Positions 9,875-20,202 are shown, numbered from the stretch's first letter. The stretch is DNA of 64,000 nucleotides from Eremothecium cymbalariae DBVPG#7215 (GCF_000235365.1 NC_016449.1:682001-746000), one strand, 5' to 3'. Notes: a model not told the origin generated them from the sequence alone. Program-made: numbers and translations.

Positions 9875-12199
9875 ATGTGTGCAGCTATGCGTGCGAATGG
9901 GAGTTTATTTGAGGTTGAGATGTTCCTTGCTTCGCTACAGTCAGAGGACAGTGATAATGATTCATATGATTTGTTTAACACGCCACAGAACCAGGCGGCA
10001 TATGCGTCATTTGGGGGTCGGCCAAGCATTGGTGGTGCTGCTGTGGACTTCACGCCGGAGTCATCCCAGTCCCACGTGGGGTTTGTGTCGGAACCAGTGA
10101 AGGGAGTGGGTTACACTGGTTTCACTAGTCCTGCAGAGTTGAGTGATGGTGAGTTACGTTGGGTATCCAAGGACAATACTATTTTGCGTGTAGTGAAGAT
10201 GGAATCGTCAAGCAGTGGTGAAACTGGGGATAGTGCGAACCTGCCAACAGAAAGCAGTGAGCCACCTTCCTCAGTCCAGGCGACCGGGGGGAAAACGGCA
10301 ACAACAGCAGCAGTAGCAGCATCTGTTGGTGCTGGAATTCCTGTAGGTGGCCTTTTAGGTAACGGCAGGATCACTAAACCGAAACGCGAGCGCATGTCTC
10401 ATAATATTATCGAGAAAAAATATCGTACGAATATTAATGATAAGATTCTGCAACTTAGGGATATTGTACCAACCCTTCGCGTAACAACTAAGTTGGAGGG
10501 GGGTATTCCTGTTACGGCTGAAGATGAACTGCAGTTAGATGGTCTCCATCCAGCACGGAAATTGAATAAGGCGTCAATTTTGACGAAAACGATTGAGTAT
10601 ATCAGGCACTTGGAGGGGAGATGCTCCTCTTTAAAATTGGAAAATATGAAGTTAAAGCAAGGTCAGAGCTTGTCAACACCGGAAAGCCTCCGACAACCTT
10701 CACAGAATGGTCAATTTTTAGCAAATGGTTCGGGGGCACAACCGCCGACAACGATGTACTCAAGCGATGTTTCATCCGTGGCCACTCCATCGTACAATAT
10801 GGCACATGCGTATCCTCAGTCACAAGATTCTGGTAAGTCATCTAGTAAGCTCTTACTTGGCGGTCTCGCTATGACAATGGGCATTACTTCCTTTGGGGAG
10901 AATGATGACATTAACAACGTTCGTGGACTCTTTACGATGCCAGTTTTCCACTATTCTCCTGCAACGAACGGGTTTACTCTTTCGAATATTCATGGTATTA
11001 AGATTGATTTATGCACATCTTTACTTTCTTTGTTGAGGTTGATATTGCTGCTGTTTACAGTTATTCGGTTAGCAACTATGCTTCTTGTCGAACGACGTAG
11101 CGGTGACAATGACAAGGCCCAAATGGGGGTGAATAGCTCCAGTGTGTTAATCCAATATTCAGATACGTTAGCATTTGATTCTCCTGGGGCTTTGTGGACT
11201 ACTTTGAAAAAGACACTGATTATAAACCGTTTGAAATATCCCAAAAACTCTATAGAACGTGTGGAATCTGAAATTGCCAAGTGCTTTGCTTTAAAAGTTT
11301 ACGCAAGAAGTTCACGATTTTTCCGTTTGTTTTTGAATTCCTATAGTAATTCTTGCTGGGTTAATATCACTGAACAAGTTAAGCTGACGAATATTATTGC
11401 TTCTAAGAAGAATCAGAACTTTGGAATCGAATGGGAAATGATTACCAACATTCTAAATTCAGCCACAGAGAAGACTTTGAATAACCAAGATATTTTATAC
11501 TCCTTACAACATTACTCCAAGAATGCATATTCATTACGTGCTTTCGTCACATTTATAAATGATTCTGCCATTGCATCTAACACGCTATCCATTATTTCTT
11601 CTCTTATGCAAGAGCTAACTACAGATGACTGCGACGATTTAGAAACCACTGTAAAAAGAATTTATGACGTGGAAATTAAGAATGGCCAGTTCCTCAAATT
11701 TGCCCGTGAGAATTACATAGTTTTGAATGCTTTGTTCAATCTATCTGATGTTACAACTCGCAACCTTTTAAATTTATTGGAAGTTGATCAGGGTGTCACC
11801 GTGGAAAATATTAAAAAGGATCACCTATTTGTCTTATACTCTTCCATTTTCAGACGGCTTATTGTCAAGCACCAGTTCAAAGAACTTCCAAAATGGTCGC
11901 AAAAGATGCCTCTATGTCACTTGCGTGCTAACTCATGTTCATTGTTAGGCATAACAGGTATGTATTTGGCGTTGCACGGTTTAATGCAGCACGAAACTGA
12001 TTTACCAGTTGATATTTTTGTGTTCCTTGAAGAACTGGCAAACCGGCTGCGTGTGTGGTTTGGATCAGAGGCGGGTGACGTTTTAGATCTTGAAGTAAGA
12101 GGAAAGCTGATCGAATATTGCATGAACGCTGCTTCTATATGCAGTAAAAAATCAGATCAATCAACACTATCTACAAATTTGTCCTTAAGAGACTCTTAA
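9875..12199 (+). CDS. HMS1: HMS1-like bHLH transcription factor of the SREBP class
   Basis: Hms1 is a Myc/SREBP-like bHLH factor that promotes pseudohyphal growth in S. cerevisiae. The 774-aa product has a disordered S/T/G-rich N terminus and a bHLH at about residues 168-262. The basic region HNIIEKKYRTNINDK carries the tyrosine (in place of arginine) that marks SREBPs. The loop is long (TTKLEGGIPVTAEDEL). A leucine-rich hydrophobic stretch follows at about residues 377-400 (SLLSLLRLILLLFTVIRLA). The long helical C-terminal region resembles that of Hms1. Position next to EXO1 (YOR033C) matches YOR032C. The start is the first ATG; M5 is an alternative. Confidence 0.88.
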   Translation: MCAAMRANGSLFEVEMFLASLQSEDSDNDSYDLFNTPQNQAAYASFGGRPSIGGAAVDFTPESSQSHVGFVSEPVKGVGYTGFTSPAELSDGELRWVSKDNTILRVVKMESSSSGETGDSANLPTESSEPPSSVQATGGKTATTAAVAASVGAGIPVGGLLGNGRITKPKRERMSHNIIEKKYRTNINDKILQLRDIVPTLRVTTKLEGGIPVTAEDELQLDGLHPARKLNKASILTKTIEYIRHLEGRCSSLKLENMKLKQGQSLSTPESLRQPSQNGQFLANGSGAQPPTTMYSSDVSSVATPSYNMAHAYPQSQDSGKSSSKLLLGGLAMTMGITSFGENDDINNVRGLFTMPVFHYSPATNGFTLSNIHGIKIDLCTSLLSLLRLILLLFTVIRLATMLLVERRSGDNDKAQMGVNSSSVLIQYSDTLAFDSPGALWTTLKKTLIINRLKYPKNSIERVESEIAKCFALKVYARSSRFFRLFLNSYSNSCWVNITEQVKLTNIIASKKNQNFGIEWEMITNILNSATEKTLNNQDILYSLQHYSKNAYSLRAFVTFINDSAIASNTLSIISSLMQELTTDDCDDLETTVKRIYDVEIKNGQFLKFARENYIVLNALFNLSDVTTRNLLNLLEVDQGVTVENIKKDHLFVLYSSIFRRLIVKHQFKELPKWSQKMPLCHLRANSCSLLGITGMYLALHGLMQHETDLPVDIFVFLEELANRLRVWFGSEAGDVLDLEVRGKLIEYCMNAASICSKKSDQSTLSTNLSLRDS

Positions 12200-12813
12200 C
12201 GACTGTCTTAATATATAATATGAGGTTTATTATAAACTGAATTCTTATGAAAAAGTAATGGAAATTTTTTTATTATAAAAAATAAACTAATGTAAGAGAA
12301 CACATATCAATGAGATTAATATCCGAACAAGGACATTCTCTAGCCTGTAGTTATACTATGATATTTTTGTTTTACTTTTGTAGTTTTTAAGTATTTTGCG
12401 CCTAGTGTAACAAAACCCCCTTGCTCCAAGAGAAAATTCAATAAGGATTACCTTCCAGCGCATGAACATCTCAGGCATAATAAGAGGCATGGTAATAGTA
12501 TATACTGCCCAACATGTATTTCGGTATGCTAGCTTATTTTAAGCCCAGTCATGTAAATCAAGATAAGTATCTAAATATATACACTCATAATATACCATAG
12601 ATTTCTCTTAAAAACAAAGCCATTCATTCATTCACCTGTCTGTAGGCATAAAAACAGATATGGCCTGTTGGATGAAGAGTACAAAAAGGCATAGGATCGA
12701 AATTGACAGACATATAAAACGAAGTCGAAAAACACAACAGGTAGGAGAAAGAGTAGAAGGACGACCTGAATATTTTTCCTTTTACCAAAAACTGAGAAGG
12801 ATAATAAACTGCT
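12200..12813. other. Convergent intergenic region, nothing clear
   Basis: The region lies between the 3' ends of HMS1 and the FAS1-domain gene. It is AT-rich with poly(A/T) stretches compatible with 3' processing. Short open frames here are overlaps of the neighbour or random. Confidence 0.5.
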
Positions 12814-13605
12814 TCACTGGGTACCCAAACAAGTATCAATGACCATAATAATACCGTTGGCAGCTGTATCAATATTCTTGACCTTCACATAATTACGGTC
12901 TCTCGCAGAAGCAACATAATAGTCAGACCCCTCCTTCTTCAAAAATATATCCCCCCCTGGAGCAGTTGCAGGGAAGTATTCACTTCTTAACAAAACTTCA
13001 TTACCTTCTTCCGCCTGCTCATATCTATTTCCAGAAACAACATGAGACAACACAAACCTAGCAACATTCTCCTTCACCGCCCCATAAATCTCTTCCTCCG
13101 AAGCACCACTCTGCTCAAGCTGCTCAACATCTTGCCCAAAGTTGACTGGCCTAATATTTAGAGACCTGATCGACTCATCCGTTGGCGCAAAGATAATAAG
13201 TCTCTGCTCACCATCATTGATCTGCTTCGATAACCCATCTAAATCCCGTACACTACTAGAGAAAATAGAAATAGATGGAAGAACTTGCAACTTGCTATCC
13301 AACATCAAATCTCCATCCACCCTCATAGAATCTGAGGAAACTTGAACACCTCTCTTTTCTAAACGAGTATCCTTACCACCAACCCCCCTTATACCTGCAT
13401 TCTGACTTGCCCTCTCGAGTATCCCCCTTAATACATCATCATCCAGATTAAATGGAAGCCTTTTCGCCTCGTGCAGCTGTATCCCCATCCTGATTTTCTC
13501 CCCTGTTTCCGCATCCACGATTGGCCTAAACGATTCAAGTCGCTTACTTTCCACGGTTACAAAAAGACACAACCCCCAGACACAGTAAGATAACCAGTTC
13601 TTCAT
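12814..13605 (-). CDS. Secreted/vacuolar FAS1 (fasciclin) domain protein, YDR262W-like
   Basis: The 263-aa product starts with a classical signal peptide (MKNWLSYCVWGLCLFVTVES). Residues about 110-260 form one FAS1 domain: an H1-type motif LIIFAPTDESIRSL, a central FVLSHVVSG segment, and the terminal AANGIIMVIDTCL. FAS1 domains usually mediate extracellular or lumenal adhesion. S. cerevisiae YDR262W, a vacuolar FAS1 protein of unknown function and similar size, lies two genes from AKR1, so this is probably its orthologue. No GPI signal is seen at the C terminus, which ends right after the domain. Confidence 0.8.
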   Translation of the reverse strand: MKNWLSYCVWGLCLFVTVESKRLESFRPIVDAETGEKIRMGIQLHEAKRLPFNLDDDVLRGILERASQNAGIRGVGGKDTRLEKRGVQVSSDSMRVDGDLMLDSKLQVLPSISIFSSSVRDLDGLSKQINDGEQRLIIFAPTDESIRSLNIRPVNFGQDVEQLEQSGASEEEIYGAVKENVARFVLSHVVSGNRYEQAEEGNEVLLRSEYFPATAPGGDIFLKKEGSDYYVASARDRNYVKVKNIDTAANGIIMVIDTCLGTQ

Positions 13606-13925
13606 CCTTGTGATATTTTTTATACTCCTAGAATACTACTACTCCGAAAATCCTTGATCAAATCAACAAATTATCCAAAGCTCACTTTAAAAAACAATCA
13701 GATCTTAGAAACAATTATACCAATAACTAACGTCTCTACTAAAACGGCTGCTCGTTTCCTATGTTATCCAAAAACCAAAAATCTTTTATATCTTCTACCT
13801 TTGTTAATAAAAACTCGCCTCCTGTGACGGTTCAGTTCGCAAAATGGGTCCCTTTTTTATATATAAAAAGTTATTGGATGTGTCCAGAACAAGAAAAAAA
13901 TGGGCGAAATTTTAAATCCGGAGAA
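13606..13925. other. Upstream region of the FAS1-domain gene
   Basis: AT-rich region of about 320 nt between the FAS1-domain gene start and tRNA-Gly. I see no conserved ORF. Confidence 0.5.
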
Positions 13926-13996
13926 TGCGCAAGCCCGGAATCGAACCGGGGGCCCAACGATGGCAACGTTGGATTTTACCACTAAACCACTTGCGC
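13926..13996 (-). tRNA. tRNA-Gly (anticodon GCC)
   Basis: A 71-nt cloverleaf on the minus strand. The acceptor arm GCGCAAG pairs with CTTGCGC, with discriminator A. The A box is TGGTTTAGTGG, the anticodon loop contains GCC, and the T arm is GGTTCGATTCC. There is no intron. Confidence 0.97.
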
Positions 13997-14200
13997 TTCT
14001 TTTCCGGCTTTCTCAGTTCTGAGTTTGTTTATGTAGGGATGCTGAGGGTAGTGGTGTGTGGGTGTTGGTCGACATGAAATTTAGGAATCATATATCAAAA
14101 TTTTCAGGCTGTTGTTATATGTAGGTCATCTCATCTCCGAGAGTATGGAAAGATAGTGGTTTCTGAAGTTAGATCGAGTATTTGTCTTGCTAGAAGGTCA

Positions 14201-15430
14201 ATGTCTAGTGTTGAAGAATTAATCTCGGATGGTGAGGAGGAATGTGGCACAGAGCAGACAAGCCAAGTGTATCTTGGATTTGTGGATACTGCAATAAGAG
14301 AATCCGATGAGGTTTCTGTGGAGGAGTCATTTATAGGTGGAGAACCTGTTTGGTTACATGCTGATTCTCGGCCAGATGAGAAACTTTTAAGTTGTAAAGC
14401 ATGCAAGTCTGTTGAAAATATGAAGTTATTATTACAGGCGTTTGCCCCGTTGGATTCTCAACAAGTTTACGAAGTGTGCGAGAGGAGTGGGATCGTGTTG
14501 AGCACCGAGGAATTCATTCGTGATTCCGATGATCGTGTGTTATATGTGTTTATTTGTAGTAAATGTGCGCGGAAAGCTGGTTCGATTGTGTGCATTAGGG
14601 GTGTGAGAAGAAGGAGTAGCGACCCATCCCGTGGGGCTCCAAAGCAAGTTGCGGCTGACGCTGGTAGGTCAGATACGGTGGATGAAGAAAAAGAGGTTGA
14701 AAACAACAATAATCCGTTTGCCTCGGTTGGGTTTGGGACATTTGGAAATCCTTTTAACCAAGATGCTGAGAAAAATCCATTCATGAAGAAGGATTCGAGT
14801 GGTGATGCGAAAGTTGTGGTGTCAGAGCAAGAAATGAAGCCCAGTACTGCAAGAAAACTTCATGATGCACAGCCATATAAGAAATTTGATAAAGAGGTGG
14901 CATTTCCTGGGTTTTTCCTCTATGTCGAGGGCGAATCCTTTAAAGGTCGGGTTCCGGATCACTTGAAGTTACCCAAAAATTTGAAGATCGATAAAAATGC
15001 CCTGGAACTGTCAGCTGATGAAGACGAGTTGAAAAACGGTCCCATTAAGCTGGACCCCAGGACAGAGAAGTTATCCAAATTTTTAGACGATGATGTGTTT
15101 CAAAAGTTCCAAGAGGTTGTAGGGTATAATCCTCTGCAAGTATTACGCTATAACTATGGCGGCAAGCCTTTATACTATGCTCGGACTGCAAAAAAGTTTG
15201 AAGATGTAGTAGCTGCACCAAGTGCTAACCCATCTTCACGCAGAATATATGAGATGCAGTTGATGCCCAAGATGATAATGGACTTGGAAGACGAGATATC
15301 AATAGAAAGCGGGATGGAATGGGGGACGATTATGATCTTCACTGATGTTGAGAATTATGTCACTGAGTTTGATAAAAACAACGTTGGGTACATGGAAGAA
15401 TCAGTTGTAGTACAATGGGAAACAAGTTAA
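14201..15430 (+). CDS. TSR4: TSR4, PDCD2-family chaperone of ribosomal protein uS5
   Basis: Tsr4 binds nascent Rps2 (uS5) co-translationally and is required for 40S subunit production. The 409-aa product matches the S. cerevisiae length (408). It has the N-terminal QVYLGFVDTAI and SFIGGEPVWL motifs, a zinc-binding cysteine set (CKACKS, later CSKCARKAG), and the PDCD2 C-terminal domain from about residue 270 (FPGFFLYVEGE). The ATG at 14201 fits the family; an in-frame GTG at 14156 was not used. A four-codon upstream ORF (ATG GAA AGA TAG, 14145-14156) precedes it. It converges with IFM1, as YOL022C and YOL023W do in S. cerevisiae. Confidence 0.92.
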   Translation: MSSVEELISDGEEECGTEQTSQVYLGFVDTAIRESDEVSVEESFIGGEPVWLHADSRPDEKLLSCKACKSVENMKLLLQAFAPLDSQQVYEVCERSGIVLSTEEFIRDSDDRVLYVFICSKCARKAGSIVCIRGVRRRSSDPSRGAPKQVAADAGRSDTVDEEKEVENNNNPFASVGFGTFGNPFNQDAEKNPFMKKDSSGDAKVVVSEQEMKPSTARKLHDAQPYKKFDKEVAFPGFFLYVEGESFKGRVPDHLKLPKNLKIDKNALELSADEDELKNGPIKLDPRTEKLSKFLDDDVFQKFQEVVGYNPLQVLRYNYGGKPLYYARTAKKFEDVVAAPSANPSSRRIYEMQLMPKMIMDLEDEISIESGMEWGTIMIFTDVENYVTEFDKNNVGYMEESVVVQWETS

Positions 15431-15547
15431 GTAAAATATCTATATATATATAAAACGAAAAAAATCAACTAAATACAAGTAACGCAAAAAATAAAAATTA
15501 ATACTAAAACTATTTACAGGAAAGTTATTCCTTTCTTTTCTTACTAT

Positions 15548-17569
15548 TCACAGATATCTTTGGACTTTGATTTTCTCATAAGCTATTATTTTATCACCAG
15601 GTTCATAACCTTCAAAATTATTTTCAAAAGTTATGCCGCATTCTTTACCTTTGGTTACTTCTGCAGGGCTTTCTTTACCTTGCCGTAGGGTCGCCAGTTT
15701 ACCATCAAAAATGACTTCGTCTTCAGCTCCACGAAGTACCTTTACAAGAGAATTTCTTGAAATCTTTCCGTTAGTAACTTTGCACCCAGCAATACGAATG
15801 CTTTTCTGCTTTAAACAGAAGTTGAAAATTTCACGCACTTCTGCGGTAGCAATCTGTTTACAATCGTATATTGGCATCATGTTTTCAATTAAAGTTTCGG
15901 TAACACTTTCAATTAACTTGTAGATGACATCAAATTGGCGCACTTCCACTTTTTCTTTATTGTTCAGAACATCATTTGGTAGATTGCCCAAACTGAAACA
16001 GAGGATAATGCTATTCGACACACGAGCCAATCTTAAGTCACTTTCTGTAGGCATTCCTACTGATGAATCCACTATATTACAAACAACTTCTTCATTTCCT
16101 AAATGCCCTATACTTTCACGAATAGCCTCAACCGAACCTGAAACGTCTGCCTTAAGAATGAAATTAACCTTCGTGGGGCCCTTACATTCCGGAGAATCTA
16201 CTTCGCCTCTCTCCTTATCATCGTAATTGTTTTTTTCCGCCAATTCTTTGGTTTGTGTCCGTTCGTTATTCAATTTTTCAACCGTAGTAGCTTCTTTTTC
16301 TAGTTTTACCAAATTCAGTCTCTTAGTTACAAACTTTTTTGCAGTTGCTTCAGTTGAAACTTGAATTACTTCGTCTCCAGCACTTGGAAGTTCCTTCCAT
16401 CCACTGACCTTAACGGCTTGGGCAGGACAAGCATTTTGAATAGGATTCCGATGCTCATCCAAAATTGCTCTAACTTTACAATAAGTATTTCCGCATATTA
16501 ATATGTTGCCTTTTTGCAACTCACCCTTCCTGATCAGGACCGTGGCAACATTTCCAAGAGCTTTCTGAACTTCACTCTCCAAGATCCATCCTTCTATCAT
16601 CGTACTTCTACCATATTCAGCTTTTAAATCCATCGAGTCACTCAAAGCAATGATACATTCCTCCAACAGATCCATGTTTTCACCAGTCTTACCACTCACC
16701 GATACAACTTGAACAGAACCACCTATGCTCTCAACCTCAATTTCATGGCTTAATAAATCATTTGTAACCCGGGTGATAGCTTCATCTTTCTTCTTCTGTG
16801 AACTCAACTTGTCTATCTTGGTAATTGCAACGATCAGCTCGTTACCCGATTTTTTAACATGCTTAATAGCTTCAATAGTCTGAGGCATGATTGAATCTTC
16901 TACAGAGATGACCAACACAATAATGTCTGTAATATTAGCACCACGTTGTCTCATTTTAAGAAAAGCTGCATGCCCAGGAGTATCTAAAAATGTGATCTTG
17001 CGCTTTGAAACGGGTGTTACAACCTGAAAAGCCCCTATATGTTGAGTAATACCACCACTTTCCTTATCAACTAAAGAAGAGTTACGCAAGTAATCTAATA
17101 TTGTTGTTTTACCATGATCGACATGGCCCATAATTGTTACTACCGGCGGTCTTTCTGCTAGATTCCTGGGGTTCAAAGATACCTTTAACGCATTATAAAC
17201 ATTCCCAGAATTAGTACTACTCCCCGAAGAAGATGGAACGTCATAATTATATTCCTGCAGAATTAATTGAATATAATCTTTAGAGAGAATGAAGTCAGTC
17301 CTGGCATTCGTAAAACCCAGATCTTTCAAGTCCTTCACTAATTTGTCCAATTTAATATTAAGCATGTTGGCTAAATTGTTTACAGACGTATAGTTTGGAA
17401 TGACAAAGTTTAACGGTTTTAACGTCTGCATTTTATTCTTCTTATTTTTCGATGAGACGAATTTACCCTTGGAATAGGCCCTTACGGGACATTTAAACCA
17501 TATGCTTGATCTCAAAGAGCTAGCTAGCAGGCGGGGCCCCATCACTGCAGTAGGACAAAAATTTAACAT
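15548..17569 (-). CDS. IFM1: IFM1, mitochondrial translation initiation factor 2
   Basis: Ifm1 is the bacterial-type IF2 GTPase that delivers initiator tRNA to the mitochondrial ribosome. The 673-aa product (S. cerevisiae 676) has an Arg/Ser-rich presequence without acidic residues, an IF2-N-like region, and the G domain from about residue 140. G1 is GHVDHGKTT, G3 is DTPGHAAF and G4 is TKID. Domains II-IV follow, ending in NFEGYEPGDKIIAYE. The ATG at 17567-17569 (MLNFCPTAVMG) is chosen over a TTG four codons earlier. The neighbour is TSR4, as in S. cerevisiae. Confidence 0.96.
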   Translation of the reverse strand: MLNFCPTAVMGPRLLASSLRSSIWFKCPVRAYSKGKFVSSKNKKNKMQTLKPLNFVIPNYTSVNNLANMLNIKLDKLVKDLKDLGFTNARTDFILSKDYIQLILQEYNYDVPSSSGSSTNSGNVYNALKVSLNPRNLAERPPVVTIMGHVDHGKTTILDYLRNSSLVDKESGGITQHIGAFQVVTPVSKRKITFLDTPGHAAFLKMRQRGANITDIIVLVISVEDSIMPQTIEAIKHVKKSGNELIVAITKIDKLSSQKKKDEAITRVTNDLLSHEIEVESIGGSVQVVSVSGKTGENMDLLEECIIALSDSMDLKAEYGRSTMIEGWILESEVQKALGNVATVLIRKGELQKGNILICGNTYCKVRAILDEHRNPIQNACPAQAVKVSGWKELPSAGDEVIQVSTEATAKKFVTKRLNLVKLEKEATTVEKLNNERTQTKELAEKNNYDDKERGEVDSPECKGPTKVNFILKADVSGSVEAIRESIGHLGNEEVVCNIVDSSVGMPTESDLRLARVSNSIILCFSLGNLPNDVLNNKEKVEVRQFDVIYKLIESVTETLIENMMPIYDCKQIATAEVREIFNFCLKQKSIRIAGCKVTNGKISRNSLVKVLRGAEDEVIFDGKLATLRQGKESPAEVTKGKECGITFENNFEGYEPGDKIIAYEKIKVQRYL

Positions 17570-17827
17570 GTTGGAATCCAAAACCCTTCACTAAACAGAA
17601 ACACAAAGGACTAACGTCTCTGTAAAGGATGGAACTTCTAGCTTTTACGAGTAGGACGACTGGTTTGATCATGAATGATGTTGAAGAAGTGCGCTTCGAG
17701 AGTTTATTTAACAACGTATATATACAAGTCATTGCTCACGAGTATAGTCGTCTAATGTCAAAAGATATTTAATACAATCTAAAGAGCTACATCTAAAGAA
17801 GCTCATTGTGTCAGAAAGTGGGTGTCT

Positions 17828-19075
17828 CTATTCATATAGATCGTTCAGCAATTCTTCTCTTTTGAACAATGAGGATCTCAGTCTGGCCATATAGTCATCT
17901 CTTGTCAGATAAGTACCACTCAGTCTTCTATATCCCGTAAATGAAGTTCTAGCATGAAGAACACGAACGTTGTCTATCACCAAAGCTACTCCTGGAGTCA
18001 AGGCAAACTTCACAAAGTTTTTGGGATCATTAATTAAGGAATTGAACCTAAAAAATGCCTCATATATTTGCGGAACAGTGAATTTGGAGGACTTTGGTGC
18101 TTGAGATATCCTATCACTTGTATTCCATCTACACTGCTCCAATTCATTTTTAGAGTTCAAATTCAAGGTTGGGTAGCCATCCTGGTAAAATACATTTTCC
18201 TTTTCGCCAGACTGATGGAATGGTACCTTGTATTCTGTTAGAACTTGGTAGGTGACCTGCCATGACTCATCCCTGGCAGCTAGAGCTTGCAATTGGTCCA
18301 ATATGTTGGCAGAATCCACAAGTCTTGTTTCACCACCTTCCCCATCAGTGTGCGCTAATAAGTGAAACAACTGCAAGCCAGGTGGTTCTTTCCAGTAGTT
18401 GCCGTCGCTGTGAAGATCGATCCCCACGTTTGTATAAGCACTGTCGTTCTTATACAAATTGGAAGTCACCTCCCACACATCTGCGCAGTAATGAGAAGGT
18501 TGAATGATCGAAATAGCCTCAGATACTTTCCTTGTTCCTTCCATGGTTGGTGGAATACCACGAATAAAAGAGAACCCGTATTGGTACACTTCCAGTAGCA
18601 CCTTTGGCAGTGCGCGCTCTAGGTCTCCGTAAAATGTATTGAAATGCTCACCGCCCTCAAGCCAATCAGAGAACTGAGCACTATTCCAGTGAATCTTGGG
18701 AGGGAAACAAAGGACTAATGGCTTGCCCATCACAGGCGGATTATACGAATGCTTAATTAACCAGGACTCCTGAAACTCACTCACGTGACCATCAGGCCAT
18801 CTGACGTTTAGTGTATTATTATCATCAGATATTTCAAACTTAGGATCTGCGACAGTAGATGTCTCAAGAGTCTGTGCATTCACTTTCCAAGGAAGAACTG
18901 CAAATGTGTTTATAGTCCGCTGAACCGTTTGGACGTGAAAGCACTCCGTACAGGTACAATTATCACGCAAATAAACCCAATGAAAACTCGACGATTCTCC
19001 AGTATTGAGTTGCAAAGTAACCGAACGTTCAAATATAGAGGTTTCCCTGCTAGTCTCCAAGATTTGCAGCTTCAT
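17828..19075 (-). CDS. AIM17: AIM17-like 2-oxoglutarate/Fe(II) dioxygenase (GBBH/TMLH family)
   Basis: The 415-aa product belongs to the gamma-butyrobetaine/trimethyllysine hydroxylase family. It has the N-terminal zinc-binding segment (CTCTECFH) and a double-stranded beta-helix with iron ligands H222-x-D224 (LHSDGNYW) and H374 (VRVLHARTSF). The family arginines follow (GYRRLSGTYL). S. cerevisiae Aim17 (YHL021C, 465 aa, mitochondrial) is the likely counterpart. Catalytic residues are intact, so activity is plausible, but the substrate is unknown. The N terminus is mixed in charge and shorter, with no obvious presequence, so mitochondrial location is uncertain here. It is not in the YOL022-025 order of S. 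cerevisiae. Confidence 0.75.
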   Translation of the reverse strand: MKLQILETSRETSIFERSVTLQLNTGESSSFHWVYLRDNCTCTECFHVQTVQRTINTFAVLPWKVNAQTLETSTVADPKFEISDDNNTLNVRWPDGHVSEFQESWLIKHSYNPPVMGKPLVLCFPPKIHWNSAQFSDWLEGGEHFNTFYGDLERALPKVLLEVYQYGFSFIRGIPPTMEGTRKVSEAISIIQPSHYCADVWEVTSNLYKNDSAYTNVGIDLHSDGNYWKEPPGLQLFHLLAHTDGEGGETRLVDSANILDQLQALAARDESWQVTYQVLTEYKVPFHQSGEKENVFYQDGYPTLNLNSKNELEQCRWNTSDRISQAPKSSKFTVPQIYEAFFRFNSLINDPKNFVKFALTPGVALVIDNVRVLHARTSFTGYRRLSGTYLTRDDYMARLRSSLFKREELLNDLYE

Positions 19076-19370
19076 TCCCCCAAGTAACTGTTATGCAAAA
19101 TCTTCAATTATAATTCATCGGGCTATATACTGAATAAATGTTAAATAAAACCCTTGTTGATTATGTATTCTTTATATATATATATTTCTGTATGTGGAGA
19201 TACTTGTCATGAGAACATCAAAATTAAGACGCGAACGGAATAATATCGGATGAAATCCTTTTCAAAATCTGGATGATCTTAATAATATTTTCTAATAGCA
19301 CCTGTGGGCTGATTCCGCATCCCTCAAAATCACTTACCAGCAAGAACAATTAGGGGGAAAGGTTCACCAA

Positions 19371-19838
19371 CTACTTCTCGAAGATGTGTAGCCTATCGTA
19401 GACGCTTTTCTTGAATTCTTCATACAAAGACGCTCTTCTTTGCAAAACGCCAGAGGAAGAGTGCTGCTGCTGCTGTGCATGACTACTACTATCAGTGATT
19501 CGTTTCTCGGAAGATCGGACAAAATGTGGGTTTTTCTTGGGTTTTTCAGGACTGCAATCATTATCCTGTAATTTGGAACTCTTCAATGTCTGATCGTCCC
19601 TCTGGATAGCCTCAGAATTAGTTATAGAAGGTGACTGCTCACCATGCGTCAGGGAAGACGACTTTACATCACGGGATTGAAGTTCATCCTCGTAGTGGTG
19701 TGTAGGGTGCCATTTCATGCGGTGTACAGAGCCTATTGGTGTGGTTTGCGGAGGAGGAGCTTCATCTAGAGATGTGAAATCCTGCTGATCAATAAATGTG
19801 CTGTCATCTTGGTTGTTATGCTGTGGATTAGCTGCCAT
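19371..19838 (-). CDS. IGD1: IGD1/YOL024W family, glycogen debranching inhibitor
   Basis: Igd1 (YFR017C) binds and inhibits the glycogen debranching enzyme Gdb1; YOL024W is its WGD duplicate. The 155-aa product is largely disordered and rich in S, Q and H. Its C-terminal segment RRASLYEEFKKSVYDRLH resembles the conserved end of the family. Position between IFM1 (YOL023W) and LAG2 (YOL025W) is exactly that of YOL024W, which is the main support. A stress-response-type AGGGG lies about 190 bp upstream. The assignment rests on synteny plus the short C-terminal motif. Confidence 0.75.
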   Translation of the reverse strand: MAANPQHNNQDDSTFIDQQDFTSLDEAPPPQTTPIGSVHRMKWHPTHHYEDELQSRDVKSSSLTHGEQSPSITNSEAIQRDDQTLKSSKLQDNDCSPEKPKKNPHFVRSSEKRITDSSSHAQQQQHSSSGVLQRRASLYEEFKKSVYDRLHIFEK

Positions 19839-20202
19839 TTCTTTGAAGGCTGCCTGGTTGTTAGCTTACTCTCCTTCTAAAAGAGTATATAAAAATTAAA
19901 AATACGTAGAATTTAATTTAGACAGAAGGAGACGCCCTTATAGAGATTCCCGGGCGAACACAATAAGAACTCCGTCTCTATGACGAGAAATAGATATGCA
20001 CTTTGGGCAGCAAGCCTAATATAAAGGGGTTCCTTTTGATCGAGGGAATGAAGCCTCCTAACTACTCTTTTGATATTACGCACGTGATCATTGGAGGAGA
20101 GCTCTAGTTCCTCGAGCTTACCCACATCATATATGACGGGGGAGTTTTAACGGCTACATGCTGGGAAGACTAGTTGAGAAGAAGGAAGGACAACAGGAGG
20201 TT
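19839..20202. other. IGD1 promoter / LAG2 3' region
   Basis: A 364-nt region upstream of IGD1 and downstream of LAG2. It contains one STRE-type element and no credible ORF. Confidence 0.5.
20025..20029 (+). promoter_or_regulatory. Candidate STRE (AGGGG) upstream of IGD1
   Basis: AAAGGGGT at 20023-20030 contains the Msn2/Msn4 core AGGGG, 187 bp before the IGD1 start. S. cerevisiae IGD1 is stress- and starvation-induced, so the site is plausible. A single 5-mer is weak evidence. Confidence 0.35.
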
